A stretch of DNA of 64,000 bases, taken from contig NZ_JAERRB010000016.1 of NCBI RefSeq assembly GCF_016735595.1, positions 110,471-174,470 on the forward strand, written 5' to 3'. Position 1 is the first letter of the stretch, and each line of letters begins with the position of its first letter. A program made the position numbers and the translations under genes. Below the pieces are notes generated by a model. The model ran no database searches, had not been told where the DNA came from, and was given only the letters and a program-made list of their open reading frames with translations. This DNA is from Chryseolinea lacunae (GTDB lineage: Bacteria; Bacteroidota; Bacteroidia; Cytophagales; Cyclobacteriaceae). Below, in pieces: positions 57,235 to 64,000 of the stretch.

Positions 57235-59340
57235 TTGATAAAAAAGAAGGCTTCATTGAAACGTTGTAGGCTATTATCGAAAACCACATGTGACTTGTTT
57301 GTAAGAATCTTACTTATCGCCCTGGGCGTATTGTCTATCGGCCGGGTTCACGCTCAAGAGGAAAATATTGGAAAGTTTCTTAAGCAGCTTCGTCAGGAGA
57401 AACTCGATAGCACCATCGAGAAGACCAGTTTTTACAAGAATAAGAAATTAAAACAACGAAGGGTAACCTATCATTCTCACTACTATGTCTTTGAGATTGC
57501 GCGGGATGAGTATTTCAGGAGAACTTCTTTTTCTGTAGAGGAGCGCTTCAATCGAAAGGGAGAAATTGTTGAAAAAGATTCGTTGCTGCCAAGGGAGATG
57601 GGATGGTGCATCAGGAAGAAATTTGTGAATGGGAAGGCAACGGAACGACGTTTATACTACAAAGGCGAACATCTGGCGGGCAAAAGTACATTCAAGGATT
57701 GTTTGTGTGCTTCCTACAATGATTCGATCCCTCAATCTATTCCGGCACGGACAACCGCGCCACCACAACAGGGTGAGAAATATTACGATGTTTGGACAGT
57801 TGGCGGGACTTCTTTTCTGCGATTTGGCAGCAGCAGGTTACAAAGGCGATACGATGATGTGTGGTTGGCGAGTAGGCCAGGTTATAGCGCCGTTGAAGAT
57901 TTGAAGTTGGCAACCATCGTGCAGCGGCGGCGATTTATTGAGATAACCATAAAACATCGTCCTTCGGATAAGATTGTTTGTCGGCTCAGGCTAAAGTATA
58001 CTAACCCTGTATTTGTAAAATATTTTCAACAAGCAGATTCTGTTCTGGGGACAGTGGCAGACAATCGCAAAAAAATTGGGTTTGTGGTTGATAAACTCCT
58101 GCCGAACATTATAGTTTATATGCCTTCTCTTATTGTTGACTATTCCGGTCCAAAGGAAAAAGGTAAATATATCCTTAATGCTGATTTTGAAAGAATTATG
58201 CCAGAGCCGGTTCGTGATTTTCGCGTGCTGTCGCAACCTGGGAGAAATTATTTGTGGGTTTGCAGGGGAAAGTGCGGACTATACACCGCTAAGGGTAAGA
58301 ACATTATCCCTCCAAAGCACGATTGGGCAGAAGCCAGAGGAGCTTTTTTGAAGGTGAAAACCGATGGAAAATATGCGTGCTACGATTATGACGGCAACAT
58401 CGTGATTCCGTATGCAGAGGATTATGATGCGTTTACGGTGTCGCACAACATTGCAGTGTGTAGCTCACGTGAATATCGTGGGGAGGGTCATTCGGGGGCA
58501 TTCTACGTGAACTTAATTACGAAGGACACACTCAAAGCAACCTGGGGATTTCCCTTTGAATATAATTTTGCACGGGCATCGCTGAATGATGGGTATGGCC
58601 TTATGAATACAAAAGGTGAATGGGTTATCGATCCCAATCCTGCAATTCAATATCTGAATGTTACGTCGGATAGTCTTGTTTTAATAGAACTTAACAATCC
58701 AGCATTTGAACTTGTAAGCAAGGATGATATACAATATCGCCATCAGCGGTATAATTTAAAGTTGCCGGATTCATTGACGAACAGAGCAAAGACCTATGCT
58801 CGTTTTGGTAACACACCGCCCAAGAAATACCATTACGTGTTGTATAATTTGAAGTCCAAAACCGCCGACACCATCGCGGTGAACCTAAAAGTGCTTGACG
58901 GGCTTCTGGACTATAACATTTCTTTGCAAGAAAAGCATTTTACGAATGGATTTATCAGGGTCCATGTCACCGGAAGCCCGCCATGGTTTTACACGTTTTG
59001 CTCGTCGCGTGGGGAGTTGGTGAATATTTCCCATCGTTATACAAATGCGAAAAGCCCGATGAATGAAAGAAAACAGGCTATCGTGGCAAGAAAAAAAGTG
59101 ATTACCGTGAAAGGTGTAGAAAAAGAAGAAGAATTTTGGGGTGTAATCGATTCTGCCGGTAATGAAATTATTCCTTGTGATTTCCTTAGTTATTATCCGA
59201 ATGAGTATGGATATATTATGTGGGATGGGCATCGCTATTCGCTTATCAATTTCTGTGGTGAGTATCTGTTTTCTGATATGTCAAGTCCGATGATGATTTC
59301 TTATGCGATTCAGTCTGCCGAAAATCCTTTTACGCGCTGA
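57235..59340 (+). CDS. WG-repeat exported protein, function unknown
   Basis: About 700 residues. No ATG exists at the 5' end. TTG at 57235 directly follows the preceding stop, and TTG at 57295 would give the neater signal peptide (FVRILLIALGVLSIGRVHAQ), so the start is uncertain. The exported part has a MORN-like or toxin-antidote-like N-terminal section (ERFNRKGEIVEKDS). Several WG-type repeats follow in the second half (CGLYTAKGKNIIPPKHDW; KYACYDYDGNIVIPYAEDYD; WGVIDSAGNEIIPCDF). WG proteins have no fixed function. It is visibly more AT-rich than the genes around it. It ends at a strong terminator. Confidence 0.72.
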   Translation: MIKKKASLKRCRLLSKTTCDLFVRILLIALGVLSIGRVHAQEENIGKFLKQLRQEKLDSTIEKTSFYKNKKLKQRRVTYHSHYYVFEIARDEYFRRTSFSVEERFNRKGEIVEKDSLLPREMGWCIRKKFVNGKATERRLYYKGEHLAGKSTFKDCLCASYNDSIPQSIPARTTAPPQQGEKYYDVWTVGGTSFLRFGSSRLQRRYDDVWLASRPGYSAVEDLKLATIVQRRRFIEITIKHRPSDKIVCRLRLKYTNPVFVKYFQQADSVLGTVADNRKKIGFVVDKLLPNIIVYMPSLIVDYSGPKEKGKYILNADFERIMPEPVRDFRVLSQPGRNYLWVCRGKCGLYTAKGKNIIPPKHDWAEARGAFLKVKTDGKYACYDYDGNIVIPYAEDYDAFTVSHNIAVCSSREYRGEGHSGAFYVNLITKDTLKATWGFPFEYNFARASLNDGYGLMNTKGEWVIDPNPAIQYLNVTSDSLVLIELNNPAFELVSKDDIQYRHQRYNLKLPDSLTNRAKTYARFGNTPPKKYHYVLYNLKSKTADTIAVNLKVLDGLLDYNISLQEKHFTNGFIRVHVTGSPPWFYTFCSSRGELVNISHRYTNAKSPMNERKQAIVARKKVITVKGVEKEEEFWGVIDSAGNEIIPCDFLSYYPNEYGYIMWDGHRYSLINFCGEYLFSDMSSPMMISYAIQSAENPFTR

Positions 59341-59392
59341 TTGACTATGGTCACGCAGCGATAGCGGATGTAACGCGCGCTTCGCCTTTTCA

Positions 59393-59429
59393 AAAAAGGT
59401 TGCCAGTTTTTGCGGGCAACCTTTTTGTT
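59393..59429 (+). terminator. Intrinsic terminator
   Basis: AAAAAGGTTGCC (59393-59404) pairs with GGCAACCTTTTT (59415-59426) over a 10-base loop. Confidence 0.9.
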
Positions 59430-59468
59430 TGATGCTGATGTCGGCTTTTTTTTGTAGGTTCAAGACAT

Positions 59469-59512
59469 GAGCCCATCTGTTCTGCCGCGTGCAGGAGAGA
59501 TGGGCTTTTTGT
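59469..59512 (+). terminator. Second terminator-like hairpin
   Basis: AGCCCATCT (59470-59478) pairs with AGATGGGCT (59498-59506), followed by a T run. It is 40 bp after the first terminator and 31 bp before the next gene, so it may also act as a leader attenuator. Confidence 0.6.
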
Positions 59513-59542
59513 TTGTAATAGAAAACCTAACTACCCCCTGTT

Positions 59543-60715
59543 ATGATGTATTCTAAAAAACGTATTTCTCCCGGCGTGCCGTGGAGCTTTTTTGTGACGA
59601 TGCTAATCTTTTTTCTTGCAGACAGTGCTTGTGTATGGGCGCAGGAAACGGAAGGCGCCAAAGATTTCAGGCAGACACGACGAACGGATTTCACAACTTT
59701 GCTTGGCGGTTTCCAGGAAGGGGTGAGCCTGAGCTACAACACCGACAAAACGGTGGTGGAAGGCAAGGGCGGCTTTCAGCCGAAGGGGTGGAACGGAACG
59801 TTCTTTCAGGTGGGGGGCAATGTGGGCACCACCACAAACCTGTCGGCAGTGTTCGACCAAAAGGCTCTGCCGGTGTTTTCGTTGAACGGCACCGTGAATT
59901 TTTTGCTGGGCCCAAGCCGCTGGTTTTATGATGGCACATACACCGCCAACTTTGACGAATTGGAGAAGGGTAATTTTAGTCTCAACACCAATTCAACAAA
60001 GTTTGAATATAAAGAAGCGTTTGCTAAAAAGGTGGCAGGCAAAAGCTTTTCGAAAACCGATGTGGCCTACACGTTTAAGCGGCTCTTCTGGTTGAGCGTG
60101 ACCGCGAAGCACGACAACGCCAAGTATTCGTTCTACGACGCCAACGCGGCCTTTGCCAACCAGATTACCGAACAGGCCTATGCGTCGTGGTCGGGCAAGC
60201 TCACCCTGAGCGGATATTTTTTCTGGAACAAGGAAGACTTTCGGTGGAAGCCCTTCAGACCTAATTTTATTTATGTGAACATGGGTTTGCAGCGCGGCCG
60301 CGGCAACAACATTTCGCAGCTCACCAAGAAAACGATCTACGACATTGAATCGACACAGGTAGACCCCGCCACAAACACCACGCGCGTGGTGGTGAAACCT
60401 CAAACGGCCTACCCCAATGCCTACAAACAATTTATGACCAACACCCTGTCGTTCGAAACCATTGTGGCGCCCATTCGGGCGGTGGCGTTGAATGTGTTTG
60501 GCGAGTATAACTTCATAGACAAGGCCGATCGCGATGCGTTTAAGATGGCAAACTTCGGAAGCCTGGCCGCGGGCATCTACTACTACGGCTTTGGCAACAC
60601 GGCAAAGGTGAACCTGGGCGTGTACTACAAATGGACGTGGACCAACGACGCCGACAATTCGAAAGCAGAATTGTGGGGATTAAAAACCAGCATCCCGATC
60701 ACACCGCTGAAGTGA
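59543..60715 (+). CDS. Exported outer-membrane-barrel-like protein, hypothetical
   Basis: A 390-residue protein with a signal peptide (ends ACVWAQ near residue 34) and many alternating strands (GGFQEGVSLSYN; WNGTFFQVGGNVGTTTNLSAVF; AKVNLGVYYKWTW). This is consistent with a 12-16 stranded outer-membrane barrel. I recognise no named family. ATG codons at 59543 and 59546 are both usable. It is monocistronic, between a hairpin leader and a terminator at 60742. Confidence 0.72.
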   Translation: MMYSKKRISPGVPWSFFVTMLIFFLADSACVWAQETEGAKDFRQTRRTDFTTLLGGFQEGVSLSYNTDKTVVEGKGGFQPKGWNGTFFQVGGNVGTTTNLSAVFDQKALPVFSLNGTVNFLLGPSRWFYDGTYTANFDELEKGNFSLNTNSTKFEYKEAFAKKVAGKSFSKTDVAYTFKRLFWLSVTAKHDNAKYSFYDANAAFANQITEQAYASWSGKLTLSGYFFWNKEDFRWKPFRPNFIYVNMGLQRGRGNNISQLTKKTIYDIESTQVDPATNTTRVVVKPQTAYPNAYKQFMTNTLSFETIVAPIRAVALNVFGEYNFIDKADRDAFKMANFGSLAAGIYYYGFGNTAKVNLGVYYKWTWTNDADNSKAELWGLKTSIPITPLK

Positions 60716-60741
60716 ACATGGGAAGACTTGCGCGAAATAAA

Positions 60742-60773
60742 AAAGAGGTTGTCTGATCAGGACAACCTCTTTA
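60742..60773 (+). terminator. Intrinsic terminator
   Basis: AAAGAGGTTGTC (60742-60753) pairs with GACAACCTCTTT (60761-60772) around a 7-base loop. Confidence 0.9.
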
Positions 60774-60821
60774 CAACGCCAGTCAGAATTACATCACACC
60801 CATGCCCACACCCACCCTCCA

Positions 60822-60920
60822 GCATGTCTCCATCAGGGCCTGATTCTATCTTTGGCCTGGCAGGGGCATGTGCGGATCGAATCTAGCCCTGATGGAGACA
60901 TGCGGGGCCTCCGCGGCCCC
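60822..60920. repeat. Long perfect inverted repeat (18-bp stem)
   Basis: GCATGTCTCCATCAGGGC (60822-60839) and its exact reverse complement (60886-60903) enclose 46 bases, which hold a further GATTC/GAATC pair. GGGGCC-TCCGC-GGCCCC follows at once. No coding sequence lies in 60716-61010. The shape fits a REP/MITE-type interspersed element. Confidence 0.75.
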
Positions 60921-61010
60921 TGAGCGGGGCTATGAAATGCACGAAAACGAATAAGAAAAACTTTACTATCGCACTGAACGTGCAAAACAGGCATTTACAA
61001 TACCCAATCC

Positions 61011-61463
61011 TTATTGATGCTCAGCCAAATCATTATACTGCCAAAGCACATTTATAATTTTCCATTCTCCATTGGTTTTTACAATGTGCATGTAGTCAAT
61101 CCAGGCATCGGCTATTAATTTAACAGAGGCTGTTCGGGCAGAGATGTCAAGCAGCTTCACTTCTTTGCGGGGGTTCTTTGGGAACTTGTCTCCTTTCACG
61201 TTATAGCTCTCGGCCAGAATGATCATGTTCTCGGCGAAGAATTCGGAGACGTAGTCTTTCTTTGTTGCTTTGTTTTTGAAAACGGATCGCTTCACCAACC
61301 GGGGATGTAGCGCGTCTTGCATGAGCTTGGGGTTGGGTGTGTGTTGGGCTTCGATGTAGGCCAGGGCTACGCGTTTTATGTCGAGCGTGTCCTGGGCGGT
61401 TTGTGCCTGGAGATTTAACGTGGCGGCTAAAGCAAGTGAGAGGATTAGGAAGGACGCTTTCAT
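61011..61463 (-). CDS. NTF2-like/putative lumazine-binding exported protein
   Basis: A 150-residue exported protein. The signal peptide ends LNLQAQ. A single cone-shaped NTF2-like domain of the Lumazine_bd_2 type follows: ALAYIEAQHTPNPKLMQDAL, LHPRLVKRSVF and YMHIVKTNGEWKIINVLW at the C-terminus. Such small domains bind ligands or act as enzymes; no catalytic set is evident. The ATG at 61463 is preferred over that at 61502 because it gives a clean signal peptide. Confidence 0.8.
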   Translation of the reverse strand: MKASFLILSLALAATLNLQAQTAQDTLDIKRVALAYIEAQHTPNPKLMQDALHPRLVKRSVFKNKATKKDYVSEFFAENMIILAESYNVKGDKFPKNPRKEVKLLDISARTASVKLIADAWIDYMHIVKTNGEWKIINVLWQYNDLAEHQ

Positions 61464-61733
61464 GATCGAGGTGATTTTGGGTTTGGTTAGAATGTGATTC
61501 ACGGCACAGAGACAATACGGCTAAATGTTCAGGGCAGTGAAGGACAGTTTGGGTATACGTCCTTTTTTGGGCAGGGTTTTGAATATCTTATTTGTGGGGT
61601 GTCAGTTTTCGGTGGCTTTGTTGGGGAGCAGGTTGGCAAAGGGCCGGGGAGACAGAGGGACCTACTGGGGTAAGGGGGCATATTTGTAAAGACCACGGAG
61701 GCAAAAACTATCGCCAGGGCCATCTAACAAACA

Positions 61734-61752
61734 TCAAATTCTGTACATTTGA
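61734..61752 (+). promoter_or_regulatory. XRE promoter with overlapping palindrome
   Basis: TACATTTG (61744-61751) is a perfect TAnnTTTG element only four bases before the XRE start codon. The palindrome TCAAAT-n7-ATTTGA (61734-61752) overlaps it, as expected for an autorepression site. Transcription would begin at or next to the ATG, so the mRNA may be leaderless. No clear -33 box is seen. Confidence 0.55.
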
Positions 61753-61755
61753 TTT

Positions 61756-62181
61756 ATGACAAAGACTGCACACATTGGCCGCAAGATCGCCCGACTGCGC
61801 GAACTCAAGGAAATAAAACAGGAAACCATGGCCGAGGCGTTGGGCATCAGCCAACAGGCCGTTTCAAAAATTGAACAAAGCGAAACTATCGAAGATGTTA
61901 CCCTGGGCCGCATCGCCAAGGTTCTTGGCTTCTCGCCAGAAGTTATCCAAAATTATAATGAAGAAGCAGTGATTAATAATATTCAGAATAACTATGAGGG
62001 GTCGAACTCCCATGCAAGCGACTTTGGGCCAGGCGGCCGCGGCCCTTACCACAACTGCACATTTAATCCGTTGGATAAATTGATTGAAGCTCATGCGAAG
62101 ATTGAGCAGTTGAATGAGGCGTTATTGAAAGAGAAGGATGAGAAGATTGCGTTGTTGCAGAAGATGTTGGATGGGAGATGA
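61756..62181 (+). CDS. XRE-family helix-turn-helix regulator with coiled-coil tail
   Basis: A 141-residue DNA-binding protein. The XRE/Cro helix-turn-helix (residues about 8-65, KIARLRELKEIKQETMAEAL, GISQQAVSKIEQSE) is followed by an Asn-rich linker. The C-terminus is a predicted coiled coil (KLIEAHAKIEQLNEALLKEK). Similar HTH-plus-coil proteins are widespread in Bacteroidota. The next gene starts 27 bp downstream, so regulator and putative metalloprotease look like a two-gene unit. Confidence 0.87.
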   Translation: MTKTAHIGRKIARLRELKEIKQETMAEALGISQQAVSKIEQSETIEDVTLGRIAKVLGFSPEVIQNYNEEAVINNIQNNYEGSNSHASDFGPGGRGPYHNCTFNPLDKLIEAHAKIEQLNEALLKEKDEKIALLQKMLDGR

Positions 62182-62208
62182 AATGGAATTTGGATTTATA
62201 ATAGAAAA

Positions 62209-63405
62209 ATGAGCGGCAAGAATCGAGATTTGATAAATGCAATTGTAGCAACTCCAGGGGGAGGCTCCACAATCAAACAAATGGATAATGAGGATTTTTT
62301 GGATCTGTGGAGATTTGATGCTGTCTTTAAGTCCAAAGGTGGTTATTACGATACCCATCAATTGCCAGAGCCAGCGAAACAATTTCTTGATAATATCATT
62401 AAAGGGACGAATGGACAAATTTCCGCAATCAGGAAAAATAGAGTGCATTATCCGATTCCGATCGTCCATCTTATAGCTAGTTCTAAATTGGGAGCATCGG
62501 CGGGCAAAAGTGAAGGAAAATATTTCATAGGAATTAACGTCGCGACGTCGTTTATTCTTAATGATTTGTTTTGTAGAATGCTGTCAAGTTGCAAAATTCT
62601 TAGACAATTTGGCGATCCTTCGAAGGAAGGTGAGACGCAGAAAATCAATTTTGCGGCCACGACAGAAATAAAGGAACTTGCCATTGAGAAAAATCCAAAC
62701 GAGAATATAATTCCTCGTGACAGTACAAGGGCAATCCTAGCTCAGGTCCTAACTAGTTGGGCGACAAAATTTCTGTCAATGCACGAATATGCTCACATAG
62801 TGTTTGGACATGTTGATTACAAAGAGAATTTGCTTCGCGAGGGTAAATCATTGTCACCAATGAATAGTCAAACCCTTGAATATGATGCTGACTGTTATGC
62901 TGCGCAAATTGCTTTTCGTGAAATAATATTTGCTTTTGAAAATAGTACTGATGTAAAAGATGAACTGCGTCCTTTTTATGCCGATTTGGAAATAATAATT
63001 TTTGTTTGGGCTTATGCGATTTATTCAATGTACAGATTGTTTCAAGTGTCCGGTGTAGATGAATATACCCTTCATTTAAATAAATATCCTCACGTTGGGA
63101 TTCGGCAGAGACTTATGATGACTATGATGTGTACATTGGTAGATAGGGAAGCAAAACGTGATACAAGATACAGTGGCACTCTTGATAGGGTTTCGGGAAT
63201 TCTTAAGAGTGTTATTGAGCAGGCCGAAAAAGCATTTGATGAGATTTCAAATCAGGGTTTTTGTGATGGAAACATTCGATTTGCGTTCTTTTCACCCAAG
63301 GCCGATTCCCACTTTAAAGCGATTCACAATCATTTTGATAATGTTCGTTCTGAACTTGAAAAGTTTTCATATGGTACTTTTTCGCCTTTTACTCCTCTGC
63401 GATAG
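62209..63405 (+). CDS. Putative HExxH metalloprotease, peptidase U49 (Lit)-like
   Basis: A 398-residue soluble protein with a zinc-protease site: H192-E193-Y-A-H196 with H201 in MHEYAHIVFGHVD. A second element LEYDADCYA (E224, D226, D228) at the usual distance would supply the third ligand, as in gluzincins. The HEYAH-x4-H pattern with a downstream E-x-D-A-D recalls the Lit/peptidase U49 group, whose E. coli member cleaves EF-Tu and blocks phage T4. This assignment is from motif pattern only. An ImmA/IrrE-like partner of the upstream XRE protein is the alternative. The gene is strongly AT-rich, pointing to transfer. Confidence 0.6.
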   Translation: MSGKNRDLINAIVATPGGGSTIKQMDNEDFLDLWRFDAVFKSKGGYYDTHQLPEPAKQFLDNIIKGTNGQISAIRKNRVHYPIPIVHLIASSKLGASAGKSEGKYFIGINVATSFILNDLFCRMLSSCKILRQFGDPSKEGETQKINFAATTEIKELAIEKNPNENIIPRDSTRAILAQVLTSWATKFLSMHEYAHIVFGHVDYKENLLREGKSLSPMNSQTLEYDADCYAAQIAFREIIFAFENSTDVKDELRPFYADLEIIIFVWAYAIYSMYRLFQVSGVDEYTLHLNKYPHVGIRQRLMMTMMCTLVDREAKRDTRYSGTLDRVSGILKSVIEQAEKAFDEISNQGFCDGNIRFAFFSPKADSHFKAIHNHFDNVRSELEKFSYGTFSPFTPLR

Positions 63406-63767
63406 GAGACTTAGCGAGTGATTGTTACTCCGGATGTTCGTATGATTCATTATTAAGGAAGTCTACCATTGCTTGATGCGGTTATGGATGAATCCTTCCG
63501 ATACTAACCGGAAATCCTAGAGAAACGATTTGCTTAATTGTCATGTTAAAACTTAATAGGCTAAAAAAAGGCAATGATTCTGCTAGACTCCTAGTGGATC
63601 GTTTTAGCACTACTAGTAAATATGCGACATCTTTGTTGATAAGTTCACGGTTTCTCCGAACAAGAATGTTTTTGTTGTAATTGCGCCTTGATGTGTTGTA
63701 TATCCATGTTCGGAGACCGGGATCTTCCTTTAAGAGTTTAGCAGATACACAAGCCTGAAATAACAAG
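63406..63767. other. Gene-poor AT-rich interval, possible gene remnant
   Basis: A minus-strand frame (63482-63766, TTG start, about 94 codons; RNYNKNILVRRNRELINKD) is open up to the presumed IS end. It could be the tail of a gene cut by the insertion, but no family is recognised. No other coding signal is seen. Confidence 0.3.
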
Positions 63768-64000
63768 TGACTGCGTAAGCTTCCCTAAAAAGCGAAGAAT
63801 TCAAAAGTAGGAATTTTTAACTTTAGGGAACATGAAAAAAAGTCGATTCACAGAGACACAGATTGTGTCAATTCTCAAACAGTATGATGGAGGAACCTCC
63901 GCCGCGGATCTTTGCCGTGAGCACGGCATCAGTACTGCAACACTTTACAATTGGAAAGCGAAGTATGGCGGACTTGAGGCGAGCCAACTCAAACGCATCA
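63768..64000 (+). mobile_element. IS3-family insertion sequence, left part (cut by window end)
   Basis: Presumed left end begins TGACTGCGTAAGC at 63768; IS3-family ends commonly start TGA. TTCCCTAAA (63780-63788) and TTTAGGGAA (63822-63830) form an inverted repeat just before the transposase start, which may mask its ribosome site from read-through transcripts. The right end lies outside the window. Confidence 0.6.
63832..64000 (+). CDS. IS3-family transposase OrfA (3' end outside window)
   Basis: The visible 56 residues start MKKSRFTETQIVSILKQ and contain the helix-turn-helix of IS3/IS911-type OrfA (SAADLCREHGISTATLYNWK, AKYGGLEASQLKRI). This DNA-binding protein would be joined to OrfB (DDE integrase core) by programmed frameshifting. 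The pattern is closest to the IS407-like subgroup. The gene continues beyond base 64000. Confidence 0.92.
   Translation, partial: MKKSRFTETQIVSILKQYDGGTSAADLCREHGISTATLYNWKAKYGGLEASQLKRI

Overview
The window reads as chromosomal DNA of a Bacteroidota bacterium, most likely order Cytophagales (Chryseolinea/Ohtaekwangia-like). The evidence is type IX secretion (T9SS) substrates with gliding-type C-termini, two PorP/SprF proteins, a hybrid two-component system (propeller, Y_Y_Y, kinase, receiver, AraC), a TonB-dependent receptor with a carboxypeptidase-like N-terminal domain, a DUF5916 protein, and promoters of the TTG-N19-TAnnTTTG type. No rRNA, tRNA or CRISPR array was recognised. Genus-level assignment is inference.

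Layout. 0-4 kb: two paralogous TPR histidine kinases, the first cut by the window edge. 4-13 kb: housekeeping and single genes: a Tat-exported Gfo/Idh/MocA oxidoreductase, a solo MreB-like actin, an outer-membrane barrel, sucC, a LolD-type ATPase, mtaB and msrB. 12-17 kb: a LacI-type regulator divergent from a galK-galT-galM operon. 17-18 kb: three tandem copies of a tiny PLDc_N membrane protein, the middle one decayed. 18-22 kb: a membrane LytTR regulator next to a TonB-dependent receptor. 22-34 kb: a thioredoxin-fold lipoprotein, purB, a DinB protein, an orphan, an RDD protein, a DUF5916 protein, a flavin/2Fe-2S reductase, a small membrane protein, and an FAD protein with a CoA-binding protein. 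34-44 kb: a hybrid two-component sensor, then ppk2, gyrB and ppk1. 44-56 kb: a surface-protein region with two large T9SS substrates (2155 and 1082 residues) bracketed by two SprF proteins. 56-61 kb: outer-membrane and WG-repeat proteins. 61-64 kb: an AT-rich accessory tail with an XRE regulator, a putative HExxH metalloprotease resembling the Lit/peptidase U49 group, and the start of an IS3-family element.

How the genes fit together. The gal operon covers galactose mutarotation, phosphorylation and uridylyl transfer under probable LacI-type control. Ppk1 and Ppk2 flank gyrB and would make and use polyphosphate. The 43.9-56.2 kb block is likely one surface-adhesion unit exported by the T9SS.

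The most unusual non-coding signal is a family of period-7 repeats (AGTnnTG units turning into ACTnAnn units) that fold on themselves. It occurs at three loci (21.7, 23.3-23.5 and 43.8-44.0 kb). At every junction with a gene the repeat starts inside that gene's TAG stop codon. Several other interspersed hairpin elements are present (17.9, 31.0 and 60.8 kb). The AT-rich orphans at 21.9, 25.6, 57.2 and 62.2 kb look like later acquisitions.
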